Shown here piece after piece: positions 53,989-63,627 of a stretch of 64,000 nucleotides of DNA; positions within the stretch are counted from its first letter, which is position 1; each line of letters starts with the position of its first letter. Both the position numbers and the translations under genes were made by a program. The DNA is from a bacterium (GTDB lineage: Bacteria > Zhuqueibacterota > Zhuqueibacteria > Zhuqueibacterales > Zhuqueibacteraceae): positions 165,836 to 229,835 of the forward strand of contig JAKLJX010000011.1 in the NCBI GenBank assembly GCA_023150945.1, read 5' to 3'. The notes below the pieces were generated by a model. That model was not told where the DNA came from, searched no databases, and worked only from the letters and a program-made list of their open reading frames with translations.

Positions 53989-54837
53989 TCAGGCGGACTC
54001 GAGCAGGGGCCGGGGCCGGGCGGCCGGCGCTTGGGCGCGGTCATCCGCGTAACCGTGTTCGGCGAGATAGGCGCGCAGGCTCGCGCCGTGCGGCGTTGCC
54101 TGCAGGAGATGCTCGAGGTAGGCGGCTTTGGCAGGATCCCGCTGCCACCTCCCAATCGCGCTTTCGTCAAAATCGCGCAGCCGGTGCATATAGGGCAACA
54201 TGCGCGCGGAGACGTTGCTCGCTTGCAGGTTTTCTTTGAGCCGCCGCCATGAACGCAAATGCGGGCGCAGGCACAGCCCCAGCCTGTGCTGCAGCAGCAA
54301 CTCCAGGCGATGCGACTGCCGGATCACGTCTTCATATTTGACGGTGAGGAAGTTGGGCGATCCCGCCATCTCCTGCTCCAGGCGGCGGGCCGCGGCCACA
54401 CTGCTCCGCCACAATCCGGGTGCGACGTAGTATTGCTTGCGATCGAGCGGATGGCGGCTGGTGAGCACATCACGCGGATCGCGAATGAGATTGATGAGGA
54501 AGACGTCATAGCGCCGCGCATAGTCCGCCAGCCGGCTGATTTGTGCCGGCCGCCACCAGTTGGCGTGGCGCTTGGTGATGAAGAAACCGAGGTCGTACCG
54601 GCCGCTCGCCTGCCGCCACAGCGTATAGCAGAGGCCGAGCCCCGGCGCGCTCCACGGCGCTGTTTCCTTGTCGAAGAGAATGGTATTGCTGAAGGCGATC
54701 ATGGCATAATGCAACATGGTCGTGCCGGAGCGCGCACAGCCGACGATGTGAATGCGCCGGAGGCCGGCGTGCTTGAGCAGAAAGCTCTTGCCCTCTTCTT
54801 TGAGCCGGTTTACCGGCCGCAGATGGAATAATGCCAT
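53989..54837 (-). CDS. PAPS-dependent sulfotransferase
   Basis: A 282-residue protein. The 5'-phosphosulfate loop is IVGCARSGTTMLHYAM and the 3'-phosphate motif is NLIRDPRDVLTSRHPL, in the order of the sulfotransferase family (Sulfotransfer_1/3). YEDVIRQSHRLELLLQ is a typical following helix. The substrate is unknown; carbohydrate or lipid sulfation at the cell surface is plausible. ATG 54837 is preceded by AGGAGA and AAAGG. No PAPS-synthesis genes are in the window. Confidence 0.85.
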   Translation of the reverse strand: MALFHLRPVNRLKEEGKSFLLKHAGLRRIHIVGCARSGTTMLHYAMIAFSNTILFDKETAPWSAPGLGLCYTLWRQASGRYDLGFFITKRHANWWRPAQISRLADYARRYDVFLINLIRDPRDVLTSRHPLDRKQYYVAPGLWRSSVAAARRLEQEMAGSPNFLTVKYEDVIRQSHRLELLLQHRLGLCLRPHLRSWRRLKENLQASNVSARMLPYMHRLRDFDESAIGRWQRDPAKAAYLEHLLQATPHGASLRAYLAEHGYADDRAQAPAARPRPLLESA

Positions 54838-55091
54838 AGCCTTTTCTTCTCCTAGTTGCGAGTGCGAGGTTGTTGTTTGTGGCGCCAATATAGCGGGAAG
54901 AATTTACGGGAGAATGAGGACATCATTAAATGGTGATGAATGGAAGTGTTCGCTTCTCCTGGCATGGCCGGCCTTGACTTTCCCGGAGCGGTTGGGTATC
55001 TTGCGCGCCGACCTGCGCGCGGCGGGGAGGACTCCGGCGCGGCGATGGAGGACTTTCGCGGTGCTCACGCAACAGCAAGCAACGGAGAACG

Positions 55092-56168
55092 ATGATGGAC
55101 ACTCTTGGCAACGCGATTCTCGGGATGGTCTTTCTGGCGCTCTCGCTCGCCGGCACGTTCTTGATGTACAAACTGTGGGGCTATCCCTTCGATGAACAGC
55201 AGCAGAAGAGCACGGCGCCGCGGCCGCTGGTGCTGCTGCACCGCGCCATCGGCTATCTCTATCTCGCGATCTATCTCTATCTGATGTCGCAGATGGTGCC
55301 GCGCCTCTGGCAGTATCAAGTTGAACTGCCGGCGCGCACCGTTGCCCATTTGATGCTGGGCATGGCCATCGGCGTGCTTCTGCTCGCCAAGGTCATGATC
55401 GTGCGCTTCTTCAAATACCTCGAAGCGCAAATGGCGCCGCTGCTCGGCACCGGTTTGTTGGTGTGCACCGCGCTGCTCATCGGACTTTCGGTGCCCTTCG
55501 CTTGGCGCGAGCACTACTTGAGCCAGCGCGCTGCCGGCGGTCCGGCCTTCGAACGGGAAAATCTCGCGCGCGTTGCCGCGCTGTTGCCGCAGGCCGGTTT
55601 CCCTGCCGAGGTTCCCGTTGCCGCGCTGGCCACCCCAGCGGCGCTGCGCCAGGGCCGCGCGGTTCTTTTGAAGAAATGCGTGCAGTGTCATGATCTCCGC
55701 ACCGTGCTGCTGCGGCCGAAGACGCCCGGCCAGTGGCGCGAGACGGTCGCGCGCATGGCCGAACGCGCGGTGCTGGCCGAGCCGCTCAACGAATTCGAGC
55801 AGCGCTTTGCTACGGCCTATCTCATCGCCATTACGCCGGAGCTGCAGAAATCCGCCATGACCATTCGCCAGCAGGAAATCAAGCGCGAGGAAGCGCGGGC
55901 GGCGATCGCCGCGGTTTCAGCAACGCTGCCCCAGGAGCTTCCCGCCGCGCAAGCTGCGGCGGAGGCCGATCTCTCGGCGGCTCGAACCCTGTTCGAGCAA
56001 ACTTGCTCGCAATGCCACAGCCTGGGCAATATCGAAAAAAGCCCGCCCGCCAGCGCCGCTGACGCCACCGCGCTGCTCGACCGTATGATCGACAACGGCC
56101 TGGACGTCACCGACGAGGAATTCGAGCAGCTCGTGTTCTACCTCACGCGCACCTACGGCAAGAACTGA
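55092..56168 (+). CDS. Membrane-anchored dihaem c-type cytochrome
   Basis: A 358-residue protein with an N-terminal membrane domain of about four helices (LGNAILGMVFLALSLAGTFLMY, AIGYLYLAIYLYLMSQMV, MLGMAIGVLLLAKVMIV, GLLVCTALLIGLSVPF) and two soluble c-type haem sites: KKCVQCHD (Cys196-His200) and QTCSQCHS (Cys305-His309). It may pass electrons between quinol and a periplasmic partner. The helices resemble those of cytochrome b561/DUF-like quinol-binding modules (inferred). ACGGAGAACG precedes the start; ATG at 55092 or 55095. It is followed by 624 bp without a supported gene. Confidence 0.85.
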   Translation: MMDTLGNAILGMVFLALSLAGTFLMYKLWGYPFDEQQQKSTAPRPLVLLHRAIGYLYLAIYLYLMSQMVPRLWQYQVELPARTVAHLMLGMAIGVLLLAKVMIVRFFKYLEAQMAPLLGTGLLVCTALLIGLSVPFAWREHYLSQRAAGGPAFERENLARVAALLPQAGFPAEVPVAALATPAALRQGRAVLLKKCVQCHDLRTVLLRPKTPGQWRETVARMAERAVLAEPLNEFEQRFATAYLIAITPELQKSAMTIRQQEIKREEARAAIAAVSATLPQELPAAQAAAEADLSAARTLFEQTCSQCHSLGNIEKSPPASAADATALLDRMIDNGLDVTDEEFEQLVFYLTRTYGKN

Positions 56169-56792
56169 GGCGGCAGAAGCTGAGCGCGGCTGGGTGTGCG
56201 GGAAAAAGGATTTGTTATTGAAGCAAAAGTTTGTTATGCTTTGCCGCGCTGCCGGTGTCTGGCTTGGGCGCGGCCGACTTCGCGGCCTGTGATCTGCAGG
56301 CCGTCTTTCGGGTCAATTACAGAGGCAAAACCTTCTTCGGGTAGGTAGAGTGATGCGTACTGCACAATTCCATTTTGGCGCGAACAAATTCTTGGTTCGT
56401 CTCAGACGCGGCAAGTTGCACCCCGCGTGGCCAATTTTGAGTCAATTATGCACCTGAACGGCGGGCTGACTTCAGTCCAGCCCGGGCATCAAACCTCTCA
56501 TTCCCACCGCCACGTCCTTCAGTTTCTGAAGCCAGATATCTTTTTTCATTTTCGCAGGCTAATCGCAGAGAATCATTTTACTTGCGTCGCGGAGTCTGCC
56601 GCGCTTTTGCCAGCAACTTGGCGACTGCGATTCCACGCCCTCTCCCTGCAGCGCAACCTCTGCAGGCAGCCCGGCACAAGCCTTGCGATACCGACACCGC
56701 GAATTCTCAATCGACCAAATCACCACACGCCTCGCACCGCATCTCAAGGAAACGAATCTATGGCTGCCCTCACCTGAACAACGGAGCCAGTC
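56169..56792. other. 624-bp intergenic region without a supported gene
   Basis: This region separates the dihaem cytochrome gene and the TSP3-OmpA gene. Short open frames overlap here on both strands but have no good ribosome site or protein-like composition. It has a more AT-rich patch around 56330-56420 that could hold the promoter of the OmpA-type gene. Confidence 0.5.
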
Positions 56793-57836
56793 ATGCCAAC
56801 GAAATTCACCCTCCTGGTGCGCGCCGCCGGTCTGGAGCTGCTCCTGCCAATACTTTTTTTCCTCGCGCCGTTCTCCTCTTTTGATTTCACGCTTGCCGCG
56901 ATGCAAAACATGAGTCTCAACTCCAAGGGCCTTGAGCCGGCGAAAGTCAAGCCACGAGTCGACAAGGATGGCGACGGCCTCTCGGATCATGAAGAAAAAA
57001 TGCTGGGCACCAACCCCCGATCACCGGACAGCGACAAAGACGGTCTGATCGACAGTGATGAGATCAACCGCCATCACACCAATCCCACCCAGGCGGACTC
57101 AGACGGCGACGGCCTGTCGGATTTCGAAGAAGTGGAAAAGTATCATACCGATCCCAACCAGCGCGACAGCGACCGTGATGGCCTGGAGGATCGCGTTGAA
57201 TTGCTGGAGACGCGCACCGATCCGCTGCGGCCCGACAGCGATCGCGACGGCCTGCTGGACGGTGAGGAGGTGCTGCAATACCGCACCGATCCCCGGCGGC
57301 GCGACAGCGACGGTGACGGCCTCAGTGACGGCGAAGAAGTGCGCAGCCTGCTCTCCAACGCGCTCACCTCGGACAGCGATGGGGACGGCGTGGCCGATGA
57401 GCTGGATCAGTGCCCGAATGAACTGGAAACCGCCAACGGCTACGAAGACAACGATGGCTGCCCGGATGAGCAGCCGGCCTTTTGGGTGGAGATTGGGCAA
57501 TCCTTCCTGCTGAGCCAAGTCACATTTGCCGAGGGCCAGACGCAGCCGGCGCCGCAGTCGAGGGAGCAGCTCGACGGCGTTTGCCGCACGTTGCGTGAGT
57601 TTCCGGAACTGGCGTTCGAGATTCGCGGCTATGCCGACAACACCGGCGAGGCCGCGCAGAATTTGCAGATTTCACTGGCACGGGCGCAAGCGGTGTACGA
57701 TTATCTCGCTGCCGCTGGCATTAGTCGCGAGCGCATGCGTTGCGCCGGCTTTGGCGAAGCGAATGCCATTGCCTCCAACAGCAGCACCGAGGGCCGCGCC
57801 AAAAACCGTCGCATTGAACTGTATCGCCTGCATTGA
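56793..57836 (+). CDS. Outer-membrane OmpA-family protein with thrombospondin type 3 calcium repeats
   Basis: A 347-residue protein. Signal region 1-36; residues 55-200 are about six and a half TSP3 repeats of exactly 23 residues, each D-S-D-x-D-G-L-x-D-x-x-E (DSDKDGLIDSDE, DSDGDGLSDFEE, DSDRDGLEDRVE and so on), which bind calcium. Residues about 240-345 are an OmpA/MotB peptidoglycan-binding domain (FEIRGYADNTGEAAQNLQISLARAQAVYDYL, RMRCAGFGEANAIASNSSTEGRAKNRRIEL). It links the outer membrane or its surface layer to peptidoglycan. The DNA of the repeat part also shows a 69-bp periodicity. Confidence 0.9.
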   Translation: MPTKFTLLVRAAGLELLLPILFFLAPFSSFDFTLAAMQNMSLNSKGLEPAKVKPRVDKDGDGLSDHEEKMLGTNPRSPDSDKDGLIDSDEINRHHTNPTQADSDGDGLSDFEEVEKYHTDPNQRDSDRDGLEDRVELLETRTDPLRPDSDRDGLLDGEEVLQYRTDPRRRDSDGDGLSDGEEVRSLLSNALTSDSDGDGVADELDQCPNELETANGYEDNDGCPDEQPAFWVEIGQSFLLSQVTFAEGQTQPAPQSREQLDGVCRTLREFPELAFEIRGYADNTGEAAQNLQISLARAQAVYDYLAAAGISRERMRCAGFGEANAIASNSSTEGRAKNRRIELYRLH

Positions 57837-57886
57837 CCCGGCGGCGCACGCCCGGCGCGCCGGCGCTGCCCTCCTCCCAACCAACT

Positions 57887-57923
57887 CGCGATTGCCACGG
57901 CAATCGCGCCCGCCGTTTTTTTT
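57887..57923 (+). terminator. Intrinsic terminator after the TSP3-OmpA gene
   Basis: A perfect 10-bp stem (CGCGATTGCC / GGCAATCGCG) with an AC loop (57887-57908) is followed, after a short GC spacer, by T8 (57916-57923). It lies 51 nt after the stop codon. The spacer between stem and T-run is longer than ideal. Confidence 0.6.
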
Positions 57924-58207
57924 CTGCTTTCCCCTTTTGAGTGCTGCTGCATATGGATTTTTTCGCAAGCCGCGGCCGGCGTATCGCCTCAGGCCCGGGG
58001 CCGACCTGGCACCGGCGTCCCGCGGGCAGCCGGCATGAGGTCAGCCCTCTCGCCTTTCACTCAGGCGAGAGCGCTGCCGGATTGCCGACTTGACTTTTGC
58101 GGCGAGACTTGTACATTGCATGCCGACAATTGGCGCAAAAACCCGCGCAGCAACACGGCGCCGGGCCGAACCATCATCAAGTTGACTTTCATGTGAGGAG
58201 AGGCAAG

Positions 58208-59059
58208 ATGCGAAAACTCGTGGCACATGCCCTTACTCTGGCTGCCCTCTTGGCGGCCGGGACGGCGGTGGCGCAAGAAGCGCCCAAGCCGGAGCCGATG
58301 GGCTGGAAGAAGAATCTCATTGGCGCGTTGACCCTGACCCAAAATTCCTACAGCAACTGGACGCAAGGCGGCGAAAACGCGGTGGCCTGGAAGGGTGTCA
58401 TTGAAACGCTCTGGGAAAACAATCAAACCACAATCAATTGGAAGAACACCGGCAAACTTGCTTACGGCCAGGTCAAACAGGGCGATCAGGAAGTGCGCAA
58501 AAGTGACGACGAGTTGCGGGTGGAATCGGTGCTGACCTACAAAGTCGGCAAGTATCTCAATCCCTATGTTGCCTTCAACGGACTGACGCAGATTGCCAAT
58601 GGCTATGACTACGGGAAAACGCCGCGTTTGCTGGTGTCCGACACTTTTGATCCCACCTTCCTGCGGCAGAGCCTGGGCATGGGCTACAAGCCGGTCAACA
58701 ATTTCGTCACGCGTCTGGGCCTTTCGGTGAAGGAGACCATTGTCGGCACGGAAGAATTCCGGCCGCTGTACGGCAACGCACTCGATGAGAACGTGCGGGT
58801 CGAAACCGGTATCGAGTCGGTGACGGATTTCTCGCAGAAGCTCGAGGAGAATGTTCTATTCACCACCAAGCTGGAAATGTTCAGCGCGTTTGAGCATCTC
58901 GAGGAGGTGGATGTCAACTGGGACAACACCCTCACGGCCAAGCTCGGCAAGCTCTTCACGGTCAATATGAACGTGCGCGTGTTGTATGATGAAAACCTCT
59001 CGAAGAAGCGCCAGCTCAAACAAGTGCTGGGCTTCGGCGTGTCCTATACCTTCTTCTAA
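58208..59059 (+). CDS. DUF3078 outer-membrane protein
   Basis: A 283-residue protein with signal peptide ([22 protein letters not shown]). The N-terminal [32 protein letters not shown] is the DUF3078 signature, followed by long amphipathic strands ([67 protein letters not shown]) of a barrel ending in aromatic FF (GVSYTFF). Function is unknown; the family is mostly from Bacteroidetes/FCB bacteria. AGGAGAGG precedes ATG 58208. Confidence 0.85.
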   Translation: MRKLVAHALTLAALLAAGTAVAQEAPKPEPMGWKKNLIGALTLTQNSYSNWTQGGENAVAWKGVIETLWENNQTTINWKNTGKLAYGQVKQGDQEVRKSDDELRVESVLTYKVGKYLNPYVAFNGLTQIANGYDYGKTPRLLVSDTFDPTFLRQSLGMGYKPVNNFVTRLGLSVKETIVGTEEFRPLYGNALDENVRVETGIESVTDFSQKLEENVLFTTKLEMFSAFEHLEEVDVNWDNTLTAKLGKLFTVNMNVRVLYDENLSKKRQLKQVLGFGVSYTFF

Positions 59060-59172
59060 AGCGGTGCGGCCTGGTCTCGGGCGGCCGGCGCGGCATGAAT
59101 GAACGGCCGGACGCAAGGGACTTCCCGGCCACGCCCATGCGGTTGCAATCACTCTCTGTGAGGAGGAGCAAA

Positions 59173-59577
59173 ATGTTGAAAGAGTTCAGGGAATTCGCGA
59201 TGCGCGGCAATGTCGTGGACATGGCCGTGGGCATCATCATCGGCGCGGCCTTCGGCGGCATCATCAGTTCGTTGGTGAATGACGTGATCATGCCGCCCGT
59301 GGGTCTGCTCACCGGCGGCATCGATTTCAGCAACCTGGCGGTCAATCTCCAGAACGAGCCGGCGGTTGCGATCAAGTACGGCGTCTTCATCAATGCCGTG
59401 ATCAATTTTGTCATCATTGCCTTTGCCATGTTCATGATCGTGCGGGCCATGAATCGCCTGAAGAAGAAGGAAGAAGCTGCGCCCGCCGCACCCACGACCA
59501 AAGAATGCCCGGAATGTATGATGACGATTCCGCTCAAGGCCAAGCGCTGCGGCCATTGCACCGCCGTGGTAGCGTAA
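59173..59577 (+). CDS. mscL: Large-conductance mechanosensitive channel with C-terminal zinc ribbon
   Basis: A 134-residue channel protein. It has [23 protein letters not shown] in the first membrane helix, [12 protein letters not shown] in the loop and a second helix ([22 protein letters not shown]), both standard for MscL. The C-terminus adds a zinc-ribbon-like [18 protein letters not shown], which is not in E. coli MscL but occurs in some bacterial homologues. It opens when the membrane is stretched and releases solutes. AGGAGGAG precedes ATG 59173. Confidence 0.95.
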   Translation: MLKEFREFAMRGNVVDMAVGIIIGAAFGGIISSLVNDVIMPPVGLLTGGIDFSNLAVNLQNEPAVAIKYGVFINAVINFVIIAFAMFMIVRAMNRLKKKEEAAPAAPTTKECPECMMTIPLKAKRCGHCTAVVA

Positions 59578-59591
59578 GACCGTGCCCTGAC

Positions 59592-59624
59592 CACTGGACA
59601 CTGATCAGTAACCAGTGTCCAGTG
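59592..59624. other. Perfect 12-bp inverted repeat at the edge of the heptamer array
   Basis: CACTGGACACTG (59592-59603) and CAGTGTCCAGTG (59613-59624) are exact reverse complements around a 9-nt loop, just after the mscL stop. There is no T-tract. The right arm is made of the first degenerate heptamer units, so the hairpin and the repeat array share sequence. Confidence 0.55.
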
Positions 59625-59735
59625 ACCAGTATCCAGTATCCAGTATCCAGTATCCAGCATCCAGCATCCAGTATCCAGCATCAAGCATCAAGCATCAAGC
59701 ATCAAGCATCCAGTATCAAGCATCCAGTATCAAGC
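59603..59735 (+). repeat. Heptanucleotide tandem repeat array upstream of the HerA-like gene
   Basis: Nineteen 7-bp units lie without interruption. The last fifteen (59631-59735) are ATCCAGT, ATCCAGC or ATCAAGC; the first four are degenerate (GATCAGT, AACCAGT, GTCCAGT, GACCAGT). The array ends at 59735, one base before the ATG at 59737, so it occupies the whole ribosome-binding region. No other Shine-Dalgarno is present. A unit length that is not a multiple of three, in a leader, could alter expression by slippage. Confidence 0.9.
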
Positions 59736-59736
59736 C

Positions 59737-62145
59737 ATGACAGATTTCGAAAAGCTCGGTGTGTTTTATTTGGGGCGTGCGTATGATCTGGCCGCCAAAC
59801 AGGCAAAAGAGAATCTCATTCTGTATGACTCCAAAGACCTGGTGACGCACGCGATGTGCGTCGGCATGACCGGCAGCGGCAAGACCGGTTTGTGCATTGG
59901 GCTGTTGGAAGAGGCCGCGATCGACGGCATTCCCGCTTTGATCGTCGATCCCAAGGGAGATCTCGGCAACCTGCTGCTCACTTTTCCGGAATTGCGGCCG
60001 GAAGACTTCCGGCCGTGGATCAATGAAGACGATGCGCGCAAGAAAAGTCTGACGCCGGAGGCTTTTGCCGCCAAGCAGGCCGAGCTGTGGAAAAACGGAC
60101 TGGCTTCCTGGGGCCAGGAGGCCGGCCGCATTCGCCGGCTGCATGAGGCCGCAGAGTTCGTCATCTACACGCCCGGCAGCTCGGCCGGTTTGCCCGTTTC
60201 CATTCTGCAGTCGTTTGCGGCGCCCAGCGCGGCCGTGCGCCAGGATAGCGACGCCTTGCGCGAACGCATCGCGACCACCGCGACCAGTCTGTTGGGTCTG
60301 CTCGGTATCGACGCGGATCCCATCAAGAGCCGCGAGCACATTTTGATTTCCACCATTCTCAATCACTACTGGCAGCAGGGCGTGCATCTCGAACTCGCCA
60401 CGTTGATTCATGCGATTCAAACGCCGCCGGTGGGCAAAATCGGCGTATTCGATCTCGATTCGTTCTATCCCGCCAAAGAGCGGCTGGAACTGGCCATGGC
60501 GCTCAACAATCTGCTGGCTTCGCCGAGCTTTCAGTCGTGGCTGGAGGGCGAGGCACTCGATATTCAGAGCCTGCTTTATTCGCCGAGCGGCAAGCCGCGG
60601 CATGCAATTTTTTCGATCGCGCATCTCTCCGATGCCGAGCGCATGTTCTTCGTGTCGCTGTTGCTCAATCAGACGCTGGGCTGGATGCGGGCGCAGTCCG
60701 GCACCACCAGCTTGCGCGCGCTTTTCTACATGGATGAAATCTTCGGCTATCTGCCACCGGTGGCGAATCCGCCTTCGAAAGCGCCGCTGCTCACGTTGCT
60801 CAAGCAAGCGCGCGCCTTCGGTTTGGGCGTGGTGCTGGCGACGCAGAATCCGGTCGATCTCGATTACAAAGGCCTGTCCAACATCGGCACGTGGTTTTTG
60901 GGAAGACTGCAGACCGAACGCGACAAGGCGCGCGTGCTCGAAGGCCTGGAGGGCGCAGGCAGCGGCGGTGCGTTCGACCGCAATCTGATGGAACAAACGC
61001 TGGCCGGCCTGGGCAACCGGGTTTTTCTGATGCACAACGTGCACGAAGACCAGCCGGAAGTGTTCGAGACGCGCTGGGTGATGTCGTATCTCGCCGGCCC
61101 GTTGACGCGAAATCAGATCAAGACCCTGATGGATGAACGCCGCCGGCCGGCCGCCGCCGCGCCGGCCGTGCGCGTGACCGCGGCCGCGCCGGCGACCAGC
61201 GCGAGCCGGCCGATTGTGCCCAACACCATTCCGCAAGTGTTTCTGCCGGTGCGCCGCGAGGCCCCGGCGAATAGCCGGCTGTTGTATCAACCGTTTCTGT
61301 TCGGATTGGCGCAGGTGCAGTTCAGCGACGCGAAAAAGGGTGTGGACGTGATGCAAACGCTCAGCCGCCTGATGCCGATTACCGATGAAGTGCTGGCGGT
61401 GAAATGGCAGGAGGCGGTTGACGCGAAAGTCACGGAAACGGAGCTGCGCAGCGAGGCCGAGGCCGGAGCGGGATTTGCCGAGCTGCCGGCCGGCGCGGCG
61501 CAAGCGGCGAATTACGGCAAATGGCAAAAGGAATTTGTGGCGGAGTTGCAGCGCAGTTGCGCACTGGAGCTGTGGAAGAGTGCACGCTACAAGGAGATTT
61601 CCAAGCCGGGCGAAAGTGAGCGTGACTTTCGCGTGCGCTTGAGCCAGCTCACGCGGCAGGATCGCGACGCGGAGATGGAACAATTGCGGCGCAAATATGC
61701 TCCCAAGATCGCGGCGCTCGAAGAGAAAATCCGGCGCGCGGAAGAGCGCGTGGCGCGCGAGCAAGCGCAGGCGCGCAGTCAGCAGATCAATACCGTGCTG
61801 GACGTGGGTGCGACCATTCTGGGCGCGTTCATGGGCCGCAAAACCCTCAGCCGCACCAACGTCAACCGGGCCGGCGCCGCGATGCGCAGTGTCAGCCGCG
61901 CCAGCCGGGAATCGCAAGACGTGCAAAGCGCGCAAGAGACACTCGCAATGCTGCAGCAGCAGGTGGCTGATTTGAACGCGGAGTTCGACGCCGAAGTGGC
62001 GGCGCTGGGAGCAGGCGCGGCGCAAACCGAAGCGCTGGAAACCCTCGCCGTGCGCCCAAAGAAAACCGGCATTGCGGTGCGGCTGCTGGCGTTGGGGTGG
62101 GCGCCCCAGTGGCTGCGCGAGGATGGAACAGTCATGCCGGCATGA
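59737..62145 (+). CDS. HerA/VirB4-like (DUF87/COG0433) ATPase with C-terminal coiled coil
   Basis: An 802-residue protein. Walker A is CVGMTGSGKTGLCIGLL (about 42-58); PALIVDPKGDLGNLL follows; Walker B is LFYMDEIFGYL; the later VLATQNPVDLDYKGLSNIGTWFLGRLQTERDKARVLEGL is the HerA-type arginine-finger region. The C-terminus (about 620-760) is a long coiled coil with a basic/acidic heptad pattern (YKEISKPGESERDFRVRLSQ, LEEKIRRAEERVAREQAQARS), then a low-complexity tail. HerA ATPases translocate DNA; some are in repair or anti-phage systems with a nuclease partner, but no NurA, SIR2 or other partner gene adjoins here. Its leader is the heptamer array. Confidence 0.85.
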   Translation: MTDFEKLGVFYLGRAYDLAAKQAKENLILYDSKDLVTHAMCVGMTGSGKTGLCIGLLEEAAIDGIPALIVDPKGDLGNLLLTFPELRPEDFRPWINEDDARKKSLTPEAFAAKQAELWKNGLASWGQEAGRIRRLHEAAEFVIYTPGSSAGLPVSILQSFAAPSAAVRQDSDALRERIATTATSLLGLLGIDADPIKSREHILISTILNHYWQQGVHLELATLIHAIQTPPVGKIGVFDLDSFYPAKERLELAMALNNLLASPSFQSWLEGEALDIQSLLYSPSGKPRHAIFSIAHLSDAERMFFVSLLLNQTLGWMRAQSGTTSLRALFYMDEIFGYLPPVANPPSKAPLLTLLKQARAFGLGVVLATQNPVDLDYKGLSNIGTWFLGRLQTERDKARVLEGLEGAGSGGAFDRNLMEQTLAGLGNRVFLMHNVHEDQPEVFETRWVMSYLAGPLTRNQIKTLMDERRRPAAAAPAVRVTAAAPATSASRPIVPNTIPQVFLPVRREAPANSRLLYQPFLFGLAQVQFSDAKKGVDVMQTLSRLMPITDEVLAVKWQEAVDAKVTETELRSEAEAGAGFAELPAGAAQAANYGKWQKEFVAELQRSCALELWKSARYKEISKPGESERDFRVRLSQLTRQDRDAEMEQLRRKYAPKIAALEEKIRRAEERVAREQAQARSQQINTVLDVGATILGAFMGRKTLSRTNVNRAGAAMRSVSRASRESQDVQSAQETLAMLQQQVADLNAEFDAEVAALGAGAAQTEALETLAVRPKKTGIAVRLLALGWAPQWLREDGTVMPA

Positions 62146-62598
62146 GACACATTTCGAGGGCAATCCCAGCCGCCCCGCCTCTGCGCCGGGGCGGCTGGAA
62201 TTGCGGTTCTCCCGCCTAAGTTGCCGTTTTGACGGTCCTGCCATTCATGATCCCCATGTGATTTGCCCACGGTTGCGGATTGCCTGCCCTGGTATACAAT
62301 TTGTCATTCGGCACTGAGGGCGCGGCCACGAAAGTGCCGGCAAAACTGCCGGCAGCAACGCGTCCCGTGCGTCAGGCAGGAGAACTCTTCCTCGCTGGGC
62401 AGTTCCCGGCTCGGGAAGCAAACGGGCGTGTGTGATGGTTTGGCTGACCAGCGCATGAAGTTCCAGCCTGGCAGCCGCAGGGAATCTTTCTGCGGCTTCT
62501 TCAGACCGGCTGCCATGACGGTATTAGGGTAAATCACATCCAACATCGAGGCTGTGCATCCTGTTTCAATGAATGATTGAGTTGTGGAGACCGAAATT
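62146..62598. other. Intergenic region between the HerA-like and epimerase genes, with a strong hairpin
   Basis: It contains a 12-bp GC-rich hairpin at 62166-62198 (CCAGCCGCCCCG / CGGGGCGGCTGG, 9-nt loop), 21 nt after the HerA-like stop, a probable terminator although the following T-tract is poor. The remaining 400 bp show no supported gene. Confidence 0.55.

Positions 62599-63627
<1,029 letters not shown>

Noticed and set aside
56427..56777. A small gene upstream of the TSP3-OmpA gene
   Set aside because: There is no Shine-Dalgarno, the predicted protein is His/Pro-rich without domains and several frames overlap there.
59603..59735. CRISPR array
   Set aside because: The units are 7 bp and contiguous, with no spacers or cas genes.
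59716..62244. An 842-codon open frame opposite the HerA-like gene
   Set aside because: The plus strand has Walker motifs; the opposite frame has low-complexity His/Arg-rich composition only.
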